Notes: generated by a model from the letters alone, not told the origin. A DNA stretch of 33,765 nucleotides from Nitrosarchaeum sp. (GCA_016844465.1 JAERMO010000005.1:1-33765), one strand, 5' to 3'. Counted from the first letter of the stretch, positions 9,547 through 18,620 are shown. Numbers and translations: made by a program.

Positions 9547-9709
9547 GATATTTATGGCTAGGAGACCACAAAATAACCCTTGATACCGATCCATGTGGAT
9601 TTGTCCATTACTGAGAATTCCATCAAATGACGTATGGTTAAACTAATTTTATTTATGTGATAAATAACTTCTTGATATCTTTATTTGTGGGTATGTCTTT
9701 TAATTTTTT

Positions 9710-9946
9710 ATGCACGATACGGAATCTGATACATTTGTTTTACAATCCTGGCCTGAGAAATTTCGTGACATGCTCAAGGAGATCGGTGTGGACTCAGAAT
9801 CAAAACAAATCGGAACCGATGATGTTGAAAAAGGAGATTATTACAGTAGATATTTTACTCAAACTCCTAGAATGATGACAAATAAAGGCTGTCTTGATAT
9901 TAAAAATTCTAATATTGACGTAATTCAAATTATTCAAAAGGGATAA
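9710..9946 (+). CDS. Hypothetical 78-aa protein, first of a two-gene unit
   Basis: I do not recognise the family. The protein is acidic and soluble (SWPEKFRDMLKEIGVDS, then DDVEKGDYYSRYFTQTP), with one Cys and no membrane segment. Its stop is 2 bases before the next start, so it is almost certainly co-transcribed with the 125-aa gene. I chose this frame over the overlapping ORF at 9657, which has a weaker composition and would overlap this gene and not its neighbour. Confidence 0.6.
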   Translation: MHDTESDTFVLQSWPEKFRDMLKEIGVDSESKQIGTDDVEKGDYYSRYFTQTPRMMTNKGCLDIKNSNIDVIQIIQKG

Positions 9947-9948
9947 CG

Positions 9949-10326
9949 ATGCAAGATCCAAATCCAATGCCTTGGGGCGCACTTGATAGATATCAAGCCC
10001 ATTTTATTGTTCGAAAAGAAACTGATCAAGGCGTTGTAAATTATGTTGCAAAAACAAAACTTACCACCACGGGCCATTTTTCTTCAAAAACTATTCTTAA
10101 GGTTCAGTGGGATGGCACTGGCAGTCTTGTAAGACGCCTAAATGATGATGCCGCGTTAAATGCAATGATTGCAAAACAATCTCTAAACGATGCTAATATC
10201 TATGTAGAACCTACTGATGGAGCAATACGAATTAGAAACAAGTGGAAAAACCACCTTGATTTTGGAATTACAAAGGATCTTTTTGAAATTTATGATAAAA
10301 TAGCTGGACACATAAAAAAAGTCTAA
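9949..10326 (+). CDS. Hypothetical 125-aa protein, second of a two-gene unit
   Basis: Unrecognised. It starts MQDPNPMPWGALDRYQAHF and continues as a compact alpha/beta sequence with strands such as HFIVRKETDQGVVNYVAKTK and KTILKVQW, and a helical end (LFEIYDKIAGHIKK). There are no Cys, no signal and no membrane segment. It follows the 78-aa gene by 2 bases. Its stop overlaps the stop of endA on the other strand by 4 bases, so the two transcription units run into each other. Confidence 0.7.
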   Translation: MQDPNPMPWGALDRYQAHFIVRKETDQGVVNYVAKTKLTTTGHFSSKTILKVQWDGTGSLVRRLNDDAALNAMIAKQSLNDANIYVEPTDGAIRIRNKWKNHLDFGITKDLFEIYDKIAGHIKKV

Positions 10327-10862
10327 GCTTTCCACCAATCTAAAGCAAGAAAATCCACCCCGTCTCTTCCTTTTGGTATGGCTAAAATGAATTGCTTTTT
10401 TACTGTTGTAGCCAGTCGCCCAGCTAAAACAATTCCAGTCGATGTAATTGGATCGTTTCTGTTATACACCTGAATCAGGTACGGTGCATGATCAATTCCT
10501 GGCCCTTTCTCATAAACTGCAAAATCACAACCAAATTTTATCCCCGGATTAATTATGTATCCTTTACCTCGAAAGTTTTTGTAAACTAGATATTTTTTGT
10601 CAAAATCATGGTATTCCTTTTTACAAATTTCTACCATTTCACCAATTGTTATCTTTTGATTTGATTTGTGAACAGATATTTTTTTAATTTCAAGCAGGTA
10701 CAATCCTTCTATAAGATCCAAAATTAAAGGAACGTTAATTTCATCTGGTTTTGGTTTTGGGATTCCAATTGGTTTTCCATAGTATCCAAGACTGAATAAC
10801 TTGCGGGAATCTTCAATATTCCATACGATTATTCTATTCTCAATAAGTTCCCCCCTCATCAA
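10323..10862 (-). CDS. endA: tRNA-splicing endonuclease EndA
   Basis: EndA cuts the bulge-helix-bulge at archaeal intron-exon borders. The C-terminal catalytic domain is clear: YKNFRGKGYIINPGIKFGCDF, then the Tyr region, the catalytic His in GPGIDHAPYLIQV, and the Lys in the ATTVKKQFILAI segment. At 179 aa it matches the short single-domain class, which works as a homotetramer or paired with a second subunit. The N-terminal half (LFSLGYYGKPIG) fits the family's N-domain. The start has a second Met at position 2, so it could be 10862 or 10859. A 249-bp upstream gap should hold the promoter. Confidence 0.93.
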   Translation of the reverse strand: MMRGELIENRIIVWNIEDSRKLFSLGYYGKPIGIPKPKPDEINVPLILDLIEGLYLLEIKKISVHKSNQKITIGEMVEICKKEYHDFDKKYLVYKNFRGKGYIINPGIKFGCDFAVYEKGPGIDHAPYLIQVYNRNDPITSTGIVLAGRLATTVKKQFILAIPKGRDGVDFLALDWWKA

Positions 10863-11111
10863 TTTGTTTAAAATAATCTGCGTATATGAATTCTCTAGTT
10901 TGATTTGTGCATTTTTTAGATTTACACAATCATTTTACATTCTTTTATTGATGTTAACTATTTTTATTTCAACAAATATTAGTTCATATTTTTTGTCACT
11001 TTGATGTTTTCAAGTTTCCCTCATTGAAATTAGTGTTGATTTTTGGCTAATTTCCATAAAAAATCAGGACAAATAAAACCATTAAAGTAAAAAGATGGGT
11101 GGTGGTTTTTT

Positions 11112-11765
11112 TTATAGGCTTAATGCTAACAGAATAAAAGAATCTGAAACGCGTTGACATTTATCTGACATCTCTTCAATTCCTTCAATCACATCTTTTA
11201 TGAGTAACAATTCTTTTATGTTTGTCACTTCAGATAAAAGTTTGATTGTTGCCTGTCTGTATTTAATGTCTATTTCTCGTTCTATTTTCTGGGTTTCTTG
11301 TGCTAGTTCAATTGCATTAGCAGTATTGGTACTAAGACTTCGAATGATCTCATTTAGCTTGTAAACTTCGTCTACTACCAATTCAATCAATTTGGTAATG
11401 TCTCCATCCAGATTTGCACTTTTCAGAGTAGTTATCTTGATGTTTGAAAGTTTGAAAGAAATTCCAGTTATGTAGCCTGCAATTTCATCCATTGTGTATG
11501 CTGTATTGAGAAGATTCTCTCTATTCATTATCAGACCTCCTACATCGGCCACTTCTCGCGTGATTTTTCTTCTAAGATTTTCTACTTCTTCTTCGATGGT
11601 TGATATTTGCTCAAGTGCGTTTTTGACACCTGCCTTGTCTTTTTTCATCATCAAGTCTGGCAGTGTGGCAAGTTCTCTAGCCGCATTTAAGATTCTGTTA
11701 ATCTCGTCTTGTAAAACCGCTATAGCCTTTCTTTTTGCTTGAACTTCAAGCTCTCCGCTATACAT
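11112..11765 (-). CDS. PhoU-like / DUF47 family protein
   Basis: The 217-aa all-helical protein has the DUF47 (PhoU-divergent) layout: two long helical halves, an acidic turn near ISTIEEEVENLRRKI, and a closing helix with VIEGIEEMSDKCQRVSDSF. Members usually sit beside a PitA-type phosphate permease and modulate phosphate uptake. No permease is in this window, so that role is only inferred. It lies 68 bp downstream of lig on the same strand and could be co-transcribed. No membrane segment. Confidence 0.8.
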   Translation of the reverse strand: MYSGELEVQAKRKAIAVLQDEINRILNAARELATLPDLMMKKDKAGVKNALEQISTIEEEVENLRRKITREVADVGGLIMNRENLLNTAYTMDEIAGYITGISFKLSNIKITTLKSANLDGDITKLIELVVDEVYKLNEIIRSLSTNTANAIELAQETQKIEREIDIKYRQATIKLLSEVTNIKELLLIKDVIEGIEEMSDKCQRVSDSFILLALSL

Positions 11766-11833
11766 TTCTAAATTTCAATCTGTGCTCAGGTAATTTAAAT
11801 CCTCTATGATTTATGGTGATTTTTCTAGATAAA

Positions 11834-13606
11834 CTACATTAAATTTTTGCTATGTGCAACTTTTTTCTGTCCTTTGTAGAGTGTCATTACCTCTTCATTC
11901 GTTGATGCATCCTCTGCATTTTTTTCCAGTCTTATTTTTCCCGTAAATTTTGGGAATCTTAGTGCCAGTCCAGTATCTTTTCTAATTTCATTTCTTGCTG
12001 CCATGTGAATTGGACTAAGCGTAATTTCTGATGCTACCACTTCTACTACTAACTCTGGTTCAAACCATACATCTGCTTCCATCTCACTATCAATTTTTGG
12101 ATTTTTTTTAATCGTTACTTTGTTTGACAATATTTGATAGAGCTGATCCAAATCTTCATCTGTAAATCCAGTTCCAACTTTACAAATGCTTGTAAACCTA
12201 TCATTGTCATCATCGTATGTAGCTAAAAGCAAAGTCCCATACTTGCCAGTTCTTCTTCCTTTTCCAAAAAATGCACCTATTACAACTAGATCTAAACTAT
12301 CTCCTAATTCATTTCTATACTCACGTTTTAGTTTTAACCAATAACTTCCTCTTGAACCAGCTTGATATGGTTTATCTAACATTTTTAACATCAACCCTTC
12401 GCATCCCGAATTAATGCTGTTTTCCAAAAACTCTTCAATTTCACTTTCATTGTTTATGATTGTCATTGGTACGTGTTTTGCAAAATTATCTTCTTTTACA
12501 ATTTTTTCTAAAAGCAACCGTCTTTCTTTATATTCTGTCTCCAAACAACTTTTTCCATTATAATACAACACATCAAAAAAATTCACTGTGATTGGATATT
12601 GTATTACTGCTTTTTCCACCTTGTATTTTCTTCTTCTATGCATCAGCTCTTGAAATGGTAAAAACTCCCCAGTATTTTCATTGATAGCTACTGCCTCTGC
12701 TTCTAAAATCACCTTTTCTGCATGAATTGCCTTTGGAATTTTTTCTACAATGTCTGGATAATAACTTGTAATGTTTTCTAAACTTCTTGAAAATAATATT
12801 ACATTCTCTCCTTCAATGTGTAATTGAATTCGTTCCCCATCTAATTTGTACTCTGCAGCAAAGGCGTTTCCTAATTTCTCCATTGCTTCATATTCGCTCT
12901 TTACTCTATCTGCCAACATTGGTCGAATAGGATTAAACAAATTTATTTCAAAATTTTCTATTCCTTGTAATCCCTTACTTGCAATAGCTTCGGCAACTTT
13001 TCCCAAATCACTTGATACATTATAGGCATGCTCCAAAATTTTTCTATTTTCTTTATTACCGGTAAACGTAATGGCCAATGCATCCATTACAGTGTTTTCT
13101 GCAATACCTAAACGAAGAGTTCCTAGTAAAATCTTCAAAATAAATTTAGCTTCAATTGGATTTGCATCGTTAAGTAATCCTGATATATATTTCATTTTTC
13201 TATCTTGAGTTTTTGAACCGACAAGTTTTGCAATTGTAAACAGATTTTCATACACTCGTTCAACTGTAATGTCTTGAACCATGAAGGTCGTTTGTTCTTT
13301 TTGTTCTAGAATTTTCGATGCTGCCTGTCCCAGATCTCCTCCTTTTCTATATTCTTCCTCGATTTTCTTTTCAGCGTTATCTGAACCTGAAGATTTGGCT
13401 ATTGCTCTAATTGCCAGTTTCTCTGCAACACCTAACTCAATTCCTTCAAAATCAGGCCTTAATTTTCCTTGTAACAGATAAACAATTCTTGAAATCACAT
13501 CTTGTGGCGTTTTTTCAAATAATTCTACTAGGTGCTGAGTTAACTCTAATCTTTTTGTAGTTGACTCCATTTTGCTGAATGCGTCAGCTAGAATAGAAAA
13601 CTCCAT
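11834..13606 (-). CDS. lig: ATP-dependent DNA ligase
   Basis: This seals nicks in double-stranded DNA during replication and repair. It is 590 aa, typical of archaeal ligase I. An N-terminal helical DNA-binding domain covers about 1-215. The adenylation domain has the catalytic lysine Lys254 in AEYKLDGERIQ, followed by FSRSLENITSYYPD (motif III region), EAEAVAINENTGEF (motif IIIa region), EGLMLK (motif IV) and SYWLKLKREY (motif V). The OB-fold end carries TGRKYGTLLL-like sequence (RRTGKYGTLLLATYDDD) and the final ALRFPKF segment typical of motif VI. All motifs are intact. The start ATG is supported by the family-like N-terminus. Confidence 0.97.
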   Translation of the reverse strand: MEFSILADAFSKMESTTKRLELTQHLVELFEKTPQDVISRIVYLLQGKLRPDFEGIELGVAEKLAIRAIAKSSGSDNAEKKIEEEYRKGGDLGQAASKILEQKEQTTFMVQDITVERVYENLFTIAKLVGSKTQDRKMKYISGLLNDANPIEAKFILKILLGTLRLGIAENTVMDALAITFTGNKENRKILEHAYNVSSDLGKVAEAIASKGLQGIENFEINLFNPIRPMLADRVKSEYEAMEKLGNAFAAEYKLDGERIQLHIEGENVILFSRSLENITSYYPDIVEKIPKAIHAEKVILEAEAVAINENTGEFLPFQELMHRRRKYKVEKAVIQYPITVNFFDVLYYNGKSCLETEYKERRLLLEKIVKEDNFAKHVPMTIINNESEIEEFLENSINSGCEGLMLKMLDKPYQAGSRGSYWLKLKREYRNELGDSLDLVVIGAFFGKGRRTGKYGTLLLATYDDDNDRFTSICKVGTGFTDEDLDQLYQILSNKVTIKKNPKIDSEMEADVWFEPELVVEVVASEITLSPIHMAARNEIRKDTGLALRFPKFTGKIRLEKNAEDASTNEEVMTLYKGQKKVAHSKNLM

Positions 13607-13644
13607 TCTAAATCTGTTATATGATCCTGAATAAAAGTCTGAAT

Positions 13645-14055
13645 CTAGATGTATCTGAAAATAGTTGGTTTGCTTGATTTTGGAAGATCAGATACAAGAG
13701 CAAAATTATACAGTGGATATGATTTTTTATATTGCTTCATAAAACTCCAGGCTACATCATGTGTCTTAAATTCAGTTCGAATATCTCTGATTTCACTTTT
13801 TCTCCCAAACACATCAAATACTACTATTGAGTATCTCTTTGGTCGATTATGTGGTTTTGCCTTTAACAACCATGTAAGTGCAAACAAAAACACTGCTATC
13901 AGAATTATTGTCTCTCCGGCATACCTGAAAAACGTCATAAATGTTCCGGGTATGGTTTGGCCAAATAATACTACCATGAAATTTGAAAACGAAATTACAG
14001 CAACTACTGTGCAGATATATGTTCTCCAATCAAAAACCTTCAAAATTTTTCGCAC
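13645..14055 (-). CDS. Small membrane protein, 136 aa, two TM segments
   Basis: The family is not recognised. Two hydrophobic helices occur near residues 12-33 (YICTVVAVISFSNFMVVLFG) and 44-65 (YAGETIILIAVFLFALTWLL). A cytoplasmic-type soluble domain of about 70 residues follows (RYSIVVFDVFGRKSEIRDI onward). I prefer this over the plus-strand ORF at the same place because its hydrophobic and charged segments are well ordered and it keeps the strand of its neighbours. Start is GTG. It sits between fbp and lig, 58 bp after fbp and 38 bp before the lig start, so it may belong to the same unit. Confidence 0.6.
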   Translation of the reverse strand: MRKILKVFDWRTYICTVVAVISFSNFMVVLFGQTIPGTFMTFFRYAGETIILIAVFLFALTWLLKAKPHNRPKRYSIVVFDVFGRKSEIRDIRTEFKTHDVAWSFMKQYKKSYPLYNFALVSDLPKSSKPTIFRYI

Positions 14056-14113
14056 GAATATTTTCTGGTGTATTTTCTTTTAACTTTTTCTGTTCTTTAG
14101 TGATTTCAATTTT

Positions 14114-15250
14114 CTAATCTGGATCTTCATAGTTTTCTTTCTTTTGATCTTTTGAGGCGTCTTTTTCTATTGGTTTCATTTTAGTCTCCAACACATCCAT
14201 TCTTGCCCTGTACCCCTCTGCATATTCTAACTCTGAGGGAACTAGTGTTGCTGGATGAATAAATCCTTGACTTCTCATTGCGATTGCTTTTTTTGTTGCA
14301 ATTTCTCTAATGTAGTCCCAATCTGGTGTTGAAAATCCATCAAAAGGCCCTGTTAGTTTTCCATCATGCATGCTAAACACGAGTGCTTCAACGATTGGAA
14401 TGCAAAAATTGATCGAAGCTGCAGAGTTTAACTTTACTGGCATTAATGGCATGTTGTGACTACCTCTTGTATTTCCTGCAACATAGTGTGGATTGTTAAA
14501 TACGCTTCCTACTTCTTCTGTTGCAGGAAAATTCTTTTGTGTTCTGACTAGTAATATTGGGTCATCTTTTCCAACATAGGTGCCTGCAATGTTGTGTAGT
14601 CTATCTGTGGATGCTGACAAAATAGGCTCCCCTTCTTTTGTAGTGACTGTTGAAACTACATATCTTCCAGGATACATTAGCGCTGCTTCTAATGTTGGTT
14701 TGTCTTCCCATAATGATAATTCCGCAATTTTACCTTCTTCTACATCCATTACATTAATTTTAACACCACTTGATAGTGATTTGTTTACAATTAGTCCCGT
14801 ATTGCTTAAGCTATCTACAAACATTCTGTAAATTGGATAGTTGAATGCACCTGGTTCTGTTTTATCTGCTGCAAAAACTGTGAATGCTTCATTTGGTCTT
14901 TCTTCAAATTCTAATTCTGCAACACCTGGACCCATTCCTTTTACATTTCCTGAAAAAGAGTCCTTTAGAAGATCTTGTCCTGCTCCGTAAAGCCCTTCTT
15001 TTTTTGCTACTTGTGTTCCTGCCATGAATGCATCCCATGCTAATTTGTGAATTTTATTATTGTCTACGCCATGAGTATGTGACATTACAATGTGAACATC
15101 ATCTCCACAATATCCTATATAATGATCAATCAATAAATCTCCAGCATTTTTGATAACATTTCTAACTGCATTTATCAATCCGTCACTAGGTCTTGTATGT
15201 CCCCCAATTCCACCTACGTCTGCTTTGATGACTGAAACTGTAATTTTCAT
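14114..15250 (-). CDS. fbp: Bifunctional fructose-1,6-bisphosphate aldolase/phosphatase
   Basis: This archaeal type V FBPase makes fructose-6-phosphate from triose phosphates in one enzyme and is a marker of gluconeogenesis in autotrophic archaea. The N-terminus VIKADVGGIGGHTRPSDGLI is diagnostic, followed by IGYCGDDVHIVMSH (metal ligands), TQVAKKEGLYGAGQDLLKD, and GKLTGPFDGFSTPDWDYIRE near the C-terminus. At 378 aa it is full length. The ATG is well placed. It is divergent from tuf across 129 bp. In a thaumarchaeon it would draw on carbon fixed by the 3HP/4HB cycle, of which the 20290-21429 gene is a likely member. Confidence 0.97.
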   Translation of the reverse strand: MKITVSVIKADVGGIGGHTRPSDGLINAVRNVIKNAGDLLIDHYIGYCGDDVHIVMSHTHGVDNNKIHKLAWDAFMAGTQVAKKEGLYGAGQDLLKDSFSGNVKGMGPGVAELEFEERPNEAFTVFAADKTEPGAFNYPIYRMFVDSLSNTGLIVNKSLSSGVKINVMDVEEGKIAELSLWEDKPTLEAALMYPGRYVVSTVTTKEGEPILSASTDRLHNIAGTYVGKDDPILLVRTQKNFPATEEVGSVFNNPHYVAGNTRGSHNMPLMPVKLNSAASINFCIPIVEALVFSMHDGKLTGPFDGFSTPDWDYIREIATKKAIAMRSQGFIHPATLVPSELEYAEGYRARMDVLETKMKPIEKDASKDQKKENYEDPD

Positions 15251-15379
15251 ATCTCTCTTAATTTCTCCTTTGATTTATATGTAATTTCTTAAATTTCTGT
15301 TAAAAAAGTTTTTACAAATTTTTTACTTTTTTTTCAAAAATTCATAACAGTAATAAATCCCCTCACACAGAGATTTGAT

Positions 15380-16678
15380 ATGGCAGTTAAACCCCACTTG
15401 AACATGATTGTTACTGGTCACATCGATAATGGAAAATCGACCACTATGGGTCATTTCTTAATGGATCTTGGTGTTGTAGATGAAAGAACAATTGCAGCAC
15501 ATGGAGTAGAATCTGAAAAGACCGGAAAAGGTGACACTTTCAAGTATGCGTGGGTTATGGATAATATTAAAGATGAAAGAGAAAGAGGAATTACAATCGA
15601 TCTTGCTTTCCAAAAGTTTGAGTCTGCAAAATACTTCTTTACATTAATTGATGCACCTGGTCATAGAGACTTTATCAAAAACATGATTACTGGCGCTTCT
15701 GAAGCAGATGCAGCAATCTTGGTACTTTCAGCAAAAGAGGGTGAAACTGATACGGCCACTGCTGCCGGTGGTCAGGCAAGAGAGCACGCATTTTTACTCA
15801 AGACTCTAGGTGTGGGTCAACTAATTGTGGCAATTAACAAAATGGATTCTGTTGATTATAAAGAGGCAGCATACAAAGCTGCAAAAGAAAAAGGGGAAAA
15901 ATTAGTAAAATCTGTAGGTTACAAATTAGAAAATGTACCATTCATTCCAGTTTCTGGATGGAAAGGTGATAACTTGGTTAAAAAATCAGAAAACATGCCT
16001 TGGTATACTGGAAAGACACTCTTGCTAGCATTTGATGACTTTACTATACCTGAAAAACCAGTCGGTAAACCACTACGTGTTCCAATTCAAGATGTTTACA
16101 CCATTACTGGTGTAGGCACTGTACCTGTCGGTAGAGTTGAAACAGGTACTATGAAAGCCGGACAAAAAATTATTGTAATGCCTTCAGGAGCTTTGGGTGA
16201 AATTAAATCAATTGAAACTCATCACACTGAAATGCCAACTGCAGAAGCAGGAGATAACATTGGATTCAACCTTAGAGGTATTGAAAAGAAAGATATCCAC
16301 AGAGGAGATGTTCTAGGAAGTCCTGACGCACCACCAAAGGTTGCAAAAGAATTCAAAGCGCAAATTATAGTTATTCACCACCCAACAGCAATTGCACCTG
16401 GATATACTCCAGTCATGCACTGTCACACTGCTCAAGTTGCAGCAACTGTTACTGAATTCCTCCAAAGGATTAATCCAGCAACTGGCGCAGTTGAAGAAGA
16501 AAATCCAAAATTCCTTAAAGTTGGAGATGCGGCAATTGTAAAAATTAGACCAGTTAGACCAACTTGCATTGAAACTTTTCAGGAATTCCCTGAAATGGGT
16601 AGATTTGCACTTAGAGATATGGGTGCAACAATTGCAGCCGGAATTGTTAAGGAAATTACTGAAGAGTTCAAACCATAG
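15380..16678 (+). CDS. tuf: Translation elongation factor 1-alpha (aEF1A)
   Basis: This GTPase delivers aminoacyl-tRNA to the ribosome. The P-loop is GHIDNGKST (13-21), with Asn where most relatives have His (GHVDHGKST); switch I is ERERGITID, DAPGH is at 91-95, and NKMD at 153-156. Domains II and III are complete through PVRPTCIETFQEFPEMGRFA and DMGATIAAGIVKEI. At 432 aa it is full length. It heads a likely operon with rps10 (11 bp) and rpoP (26 bp). A T-rich region just upstream of ~15360 should hold the promoter, and the short leader fits a highly expressed archaeal gene. Confidence 0.98.
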   Translation: MAVKPHLNMIVTGHIDNGKSTTMGHFLMDLGVVDERTIAAHGVESEKTGKGDTFKYAWVMDNIKDERERGITIDLAFQKFESAKYFFTLIDAPGHRDFIKNMITGASEADAAILVLSAKEGETDTATAAGGQAREHAFLLKTLGVGQLIVAINKMDSVDYKEAAYKAAKEKGEKLVKSVGYKLENVPFIPVSGWKGDNLVKKSENMPWYTGKTLLLAFDDFTIPEKPVGKPLRVPIQDVYTITGVGTVPVGRVETGTMKAGQKIIVMPSGALGEIKSIETHHTEMPTAEAGDNIGFNLRGIEKKDIHRGDVLGSPDAPPKVAKEFKAQIIVIHHPTAIAPGYTPVMHCHTAQVAATVTEFLQRINPATGAVEEENPKFLKVGDAAIVKIRPVRPTCIETFQEFPEMGRFALRDMGATIAAGIVKEITEEFKP

Positions 16679-16689
16679 GTTGAGTTGAA

Positions 16690-16998
16690 ATGACTCAAAC
16701 TGCCCGTGTCAAACTAACAAGCATCAATTTAGCAAAGTTAGATGATGTCTGTGGTGAGATTATGGGCATTGGAAAAAAAACTGGAGTGAAAGTTAAAGGG
16801 CCTACTCCATTACCTGTTAAGAAACTACATGTTGCTACTAGAAAATCTCCATGTGGTAATGGAACTGAAACATATGAAAAATGGGAAATGAGGATGCATA
16901 GAAGAATAATTAACATTAATGCAGACGACAAGGCAATTAGACAATTAATGCGTCTAAAAATTCCTGATGATGTTTACATTGAATTATCTTTGACATAA
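16690..16998 (+). CDS. rps10: Ribosomal protein S10 (uS10)
   Basis: This is a small-subunit protein of the head region. At 102 aa it is typical length. Family features are the KLTSINLAKLDDVCGEI start, the loop segment VKGPTPLPVKKLHVATRKSP, and the HRRIININADDKAIRQLMRL end. It follows tuf by 11 bp, the classic archaeal order. Confidence 0.97.
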   Translation: MTQTARVKLTSINLAKLDDVCGEIMGIGKKTGVKVKGPTPLPVKKLHVATRKSPCGNGTETYEKWEMRMHRRIININADDKAIRQLMRLKIPDDVYIELSLT

Positions 16999-17024
16999 TC
17001 TGGTATCCTTAAATTATAGGAATT

Positions 17025-17237
17025 TTGATGATAACTATGGTCGAAGAAAATGTTGAGACTGAAAGTGTAGAGCAAATTCCTAATGAAACATTTGATGTAA
17101 TTTATTCTTGTTTAAGATGTGGAACTAATGCTACAAATATTGAATTATCTAGATTACCTGAAATCAAATGTATTTGTGGATTTAGAGTATTTACAAAAGC
17201 TAGGCCACCTATAGTTAAAACAGTCAAAGCGATATAG
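17025..17237 (+). CDS. rpoP: DNA-directed RNA polymerase subunit P (Rpo12)
   Basis: This is the zinc-binding smallest polymerase subunit, equivalent to eukaryotic RPB12. It shows YSCLRCGT and IKCICGFRVF, the two halves of the zinc site, then TKARPPIVKTVKAI, which is the family's conserved tail. The ORF opens at TTG 17025, but ATG 17028 or ATG 17037 are more likely starts; the ~27-residue acidic leader (VEENVETESVEQIP) is longer than in most archaea. Third gene of the tuf-rps10 unit. Its stop abuts that of the convergent zinc-finger gene. Confidence 0.93.
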   Translation: MMITMVEENVETESVEQIPNETFDVIYSCLRCGTNATNIELSRLPEIKCICGFRVFTKARPPIVKTVKAI

Positions 17238-17435
17238 CTATCGGTCTTTTTTGTAACTGTGTTGTCTTTGTAGATGTGTTCTCATATCTTCCATATTTGA
17301 AAAATACTGATTACACTCTTTACAATCATACTCTAAGTCTTTCCCATGAACAATTTGCTTATGATTCATCAATTCCTCTTGATGTGAAAACTTGTTATTG
17401 CATTTTTCACAAGCAAATTTCTTAAGAAATCCCAT
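17238..17435 (-). CDS. Two-finger C2H2 zinc-finger protein
   Basis: The 65-aa protein has two complete C2H2 fingers: Cys9, Cys12, His25, His30 (CEKCNNKF, then ELMNHKQIVH) and Cys38, Cys41, His54, His59 (CKECNQYF, then MRTHLQRQH). The hydrophobic core positions (F and L) are in place, so both should fold. It may bind DNA, RNA or protein. The N-terminus MGFLKKF resembles those of the two other small zinc proteins at 17441 and 22618. It lies 5 bp after the three-repeat zinc-ribbon gene and is likely co-transcribed. Confidence 0.9.
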   Translation of the reverse strand: MGFLKKFACEKCNNKFSHQEELMNHKQIVHGKDLEYDCKECNQYFSNMEDMRTHLQRQHSYKKDR

Positions 17436-17440
17436 ATAAT

Positions 17441-17851
17441 TTATCCAATCTCTACTTTCTTTTCATCCCAACATTTTCTACATAGTTGACCTTCTATCTT
17501 CCATTTGGGTTTTGGATTATGCCTCATCAACCCCATTTTTGTTCCACACAATGCACAAAAATTTTTCTTTACTGCAAAATTTTGCTCTTTTTTATCAAAA
17601 CATTCTTTGCACAACAAACCTTCCATGTCCCATTGCCATCTCGGCTCCCATAACTCGGAGATAATTTTGGAGGTTTTACATATGACACATGGCTGTTTTA
17701 TTTTTCCTTCATAGTACTCCTTTGATTTATCAAAATGACAATCTCCACAGAGAGTGCCTTTGATATTCCACTCTTTTTTGGGCTTGTGCTTGTGGGTTAG
17801 TTCTTTATTACAAATAATACAATATGTTGGTTTTTTACTAAATAATCCCAT
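17441..17851 (-). CDS. Triple zinc-ribbon repeat protein, 136 aa
   Basis: Three homologous modules of about 42 residues each follow the pattern CxxC, about 13-17 residues with a [WR]-x-W[KND]-[IM][KE]G core, then LC-x-[DEK]C: CIICNKELTHKH then GTLCGDC; CVICKTSKII then GLLCKEC; CALCGTKMG then GQLCRKC. Each has four Cys, so three zinc sites are expected. The MGLFSKKPTY leader is short and basic. No catalytic motif. First gene of a two-gene unit with the C2H2 protein. A scaffold or nucleic-acid-binding role is plausible but unproven. Confidence 0.85.
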   Translation of the reverse strand: MGLFSKKPTYCIICNKELTHKHKPKKEWNIKGTLCGDCHFDKSKEYYEGKIKQPCVICKTSKIISELWEPRWQWDMEGLLCKECFDKKEQNFAVKKNFCALCGTKMGLMRHNPKPKWKIEGQLCRKCWDEKKVEIG

Positions 17852-18112
17852 ATGTTATGCTAGTAATGAAATAATTTAATCTAAACTATATTCTGAAGAT
17901 CTGGTTAATTTTTGTAGAAATAATGGCACACATCAAATTTTTTTAATCTAAAAAAAATTATCCAAAAAATATGAGAGATTCTTTATGCCCAAGAACGACT
18001 CTTACCTACGCGTAAATGTATCTGACGTTGCATTAAACAATTCAAAAAGTAACCTTTTCAATCATATTTTGTTATTATCTCGGATTAAATTTAGCTGATT
18101 ATCATCTATGAC

Positions 18113-18514
18113 ATGAAAGGTGATGTTTTACTCCAAAATATCAAGATCAGTGGGCTTATTCCAATATCTGCAGGAAAAAACGCCAAAGAATCTAAACTGT
18201 TAATTCGTGAAGCCATTATTACAAAGCTTGGAAAGAATGTAGTTAATGTAAAGAAAAGATGTGCAGGAAAACCCCTGTCGATAAACATTATTTTTTTCTT
18301 ACATGCAGAATCGTATACAAAAAAAGATCTGGATGGTCTTTCAGGTACCATTGTCAAAATTCTTGGAAAAGACATGTCATCAAAGAAGGATGAACTTGAA
18401 GGTTTGGATATTCTGACTAACACCAATCTACTTCATAAAATGATCTTTGAAAAAAATATGATTGAAAAGGATGGTAAAGAGGCGTTTTCTTTTTCAATAT
18501 ATGAATGGGATTGA
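18113..18514 (+). CDS. Hypothetical 133-aa protein, faint RusA-like pattern
   Basis: There is no firm family. It has a strand-rich start (GDVLLQNIKISGLIPISAGK), a central LSINIIFFLHAESYTKKDLD and a helix GTIVKILGKDM. The order of a strand, an FF segment, then KxDLDxLxxxIxxxL recalls the RusA-type Holliday-junction resolvase core, where KPDLDNLLKxxxDAL carries the catalytic Asp residues. The match is weak and the usual later acidic residues are not obvious, so I give this only as a lead. It stands alone, with 261 bp upstream and 106 bp downstream. Confidence 0.6.
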   Translation: MKGDVLLQNIKISGLIPISAGKNAKESKLLIREAIITKLGKNVVNVKKRCAGKPLSINIIFFLHAESYTKKDLDGLSGTIVKILGKDMSSKKDELEGLDILTNTNLLHKMIFEKNMIEKDGKEAFSFSIYEWD

Positions 18515-18620
18515 ATTGGGCCAAAGCACGGCTGACCATTGTTTGTATTGTTAATTATTTTTGTTCGGATTTTCTTCTCTTCAGTTTTATATCTAAAAAA
18601 CAAAAAATAACAAAAAGTGA

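Noticed and set aside
9657-9875. 72-aa ORF overlapping the 78-aa gene
   Set aside because: The 78-aa gene is better spaced to its downstream partner (2 bp) and has a more normal composition.
13649-14083. Plus-strand 144-aa ORF opposite the membrane protein
   Set aside because: The minus-strand reading has two well-formed membrane helices and keeps the strand of its neighbours; the plus reading has no ordered features.
17985-18098. 37-aa ORF starting MPKNDSYLRVNVSDVALNNS
   Set aside because: It lies 14 bp before the next gene and has no family or Cys pattern; chance is likely in this AT-rich stretch.
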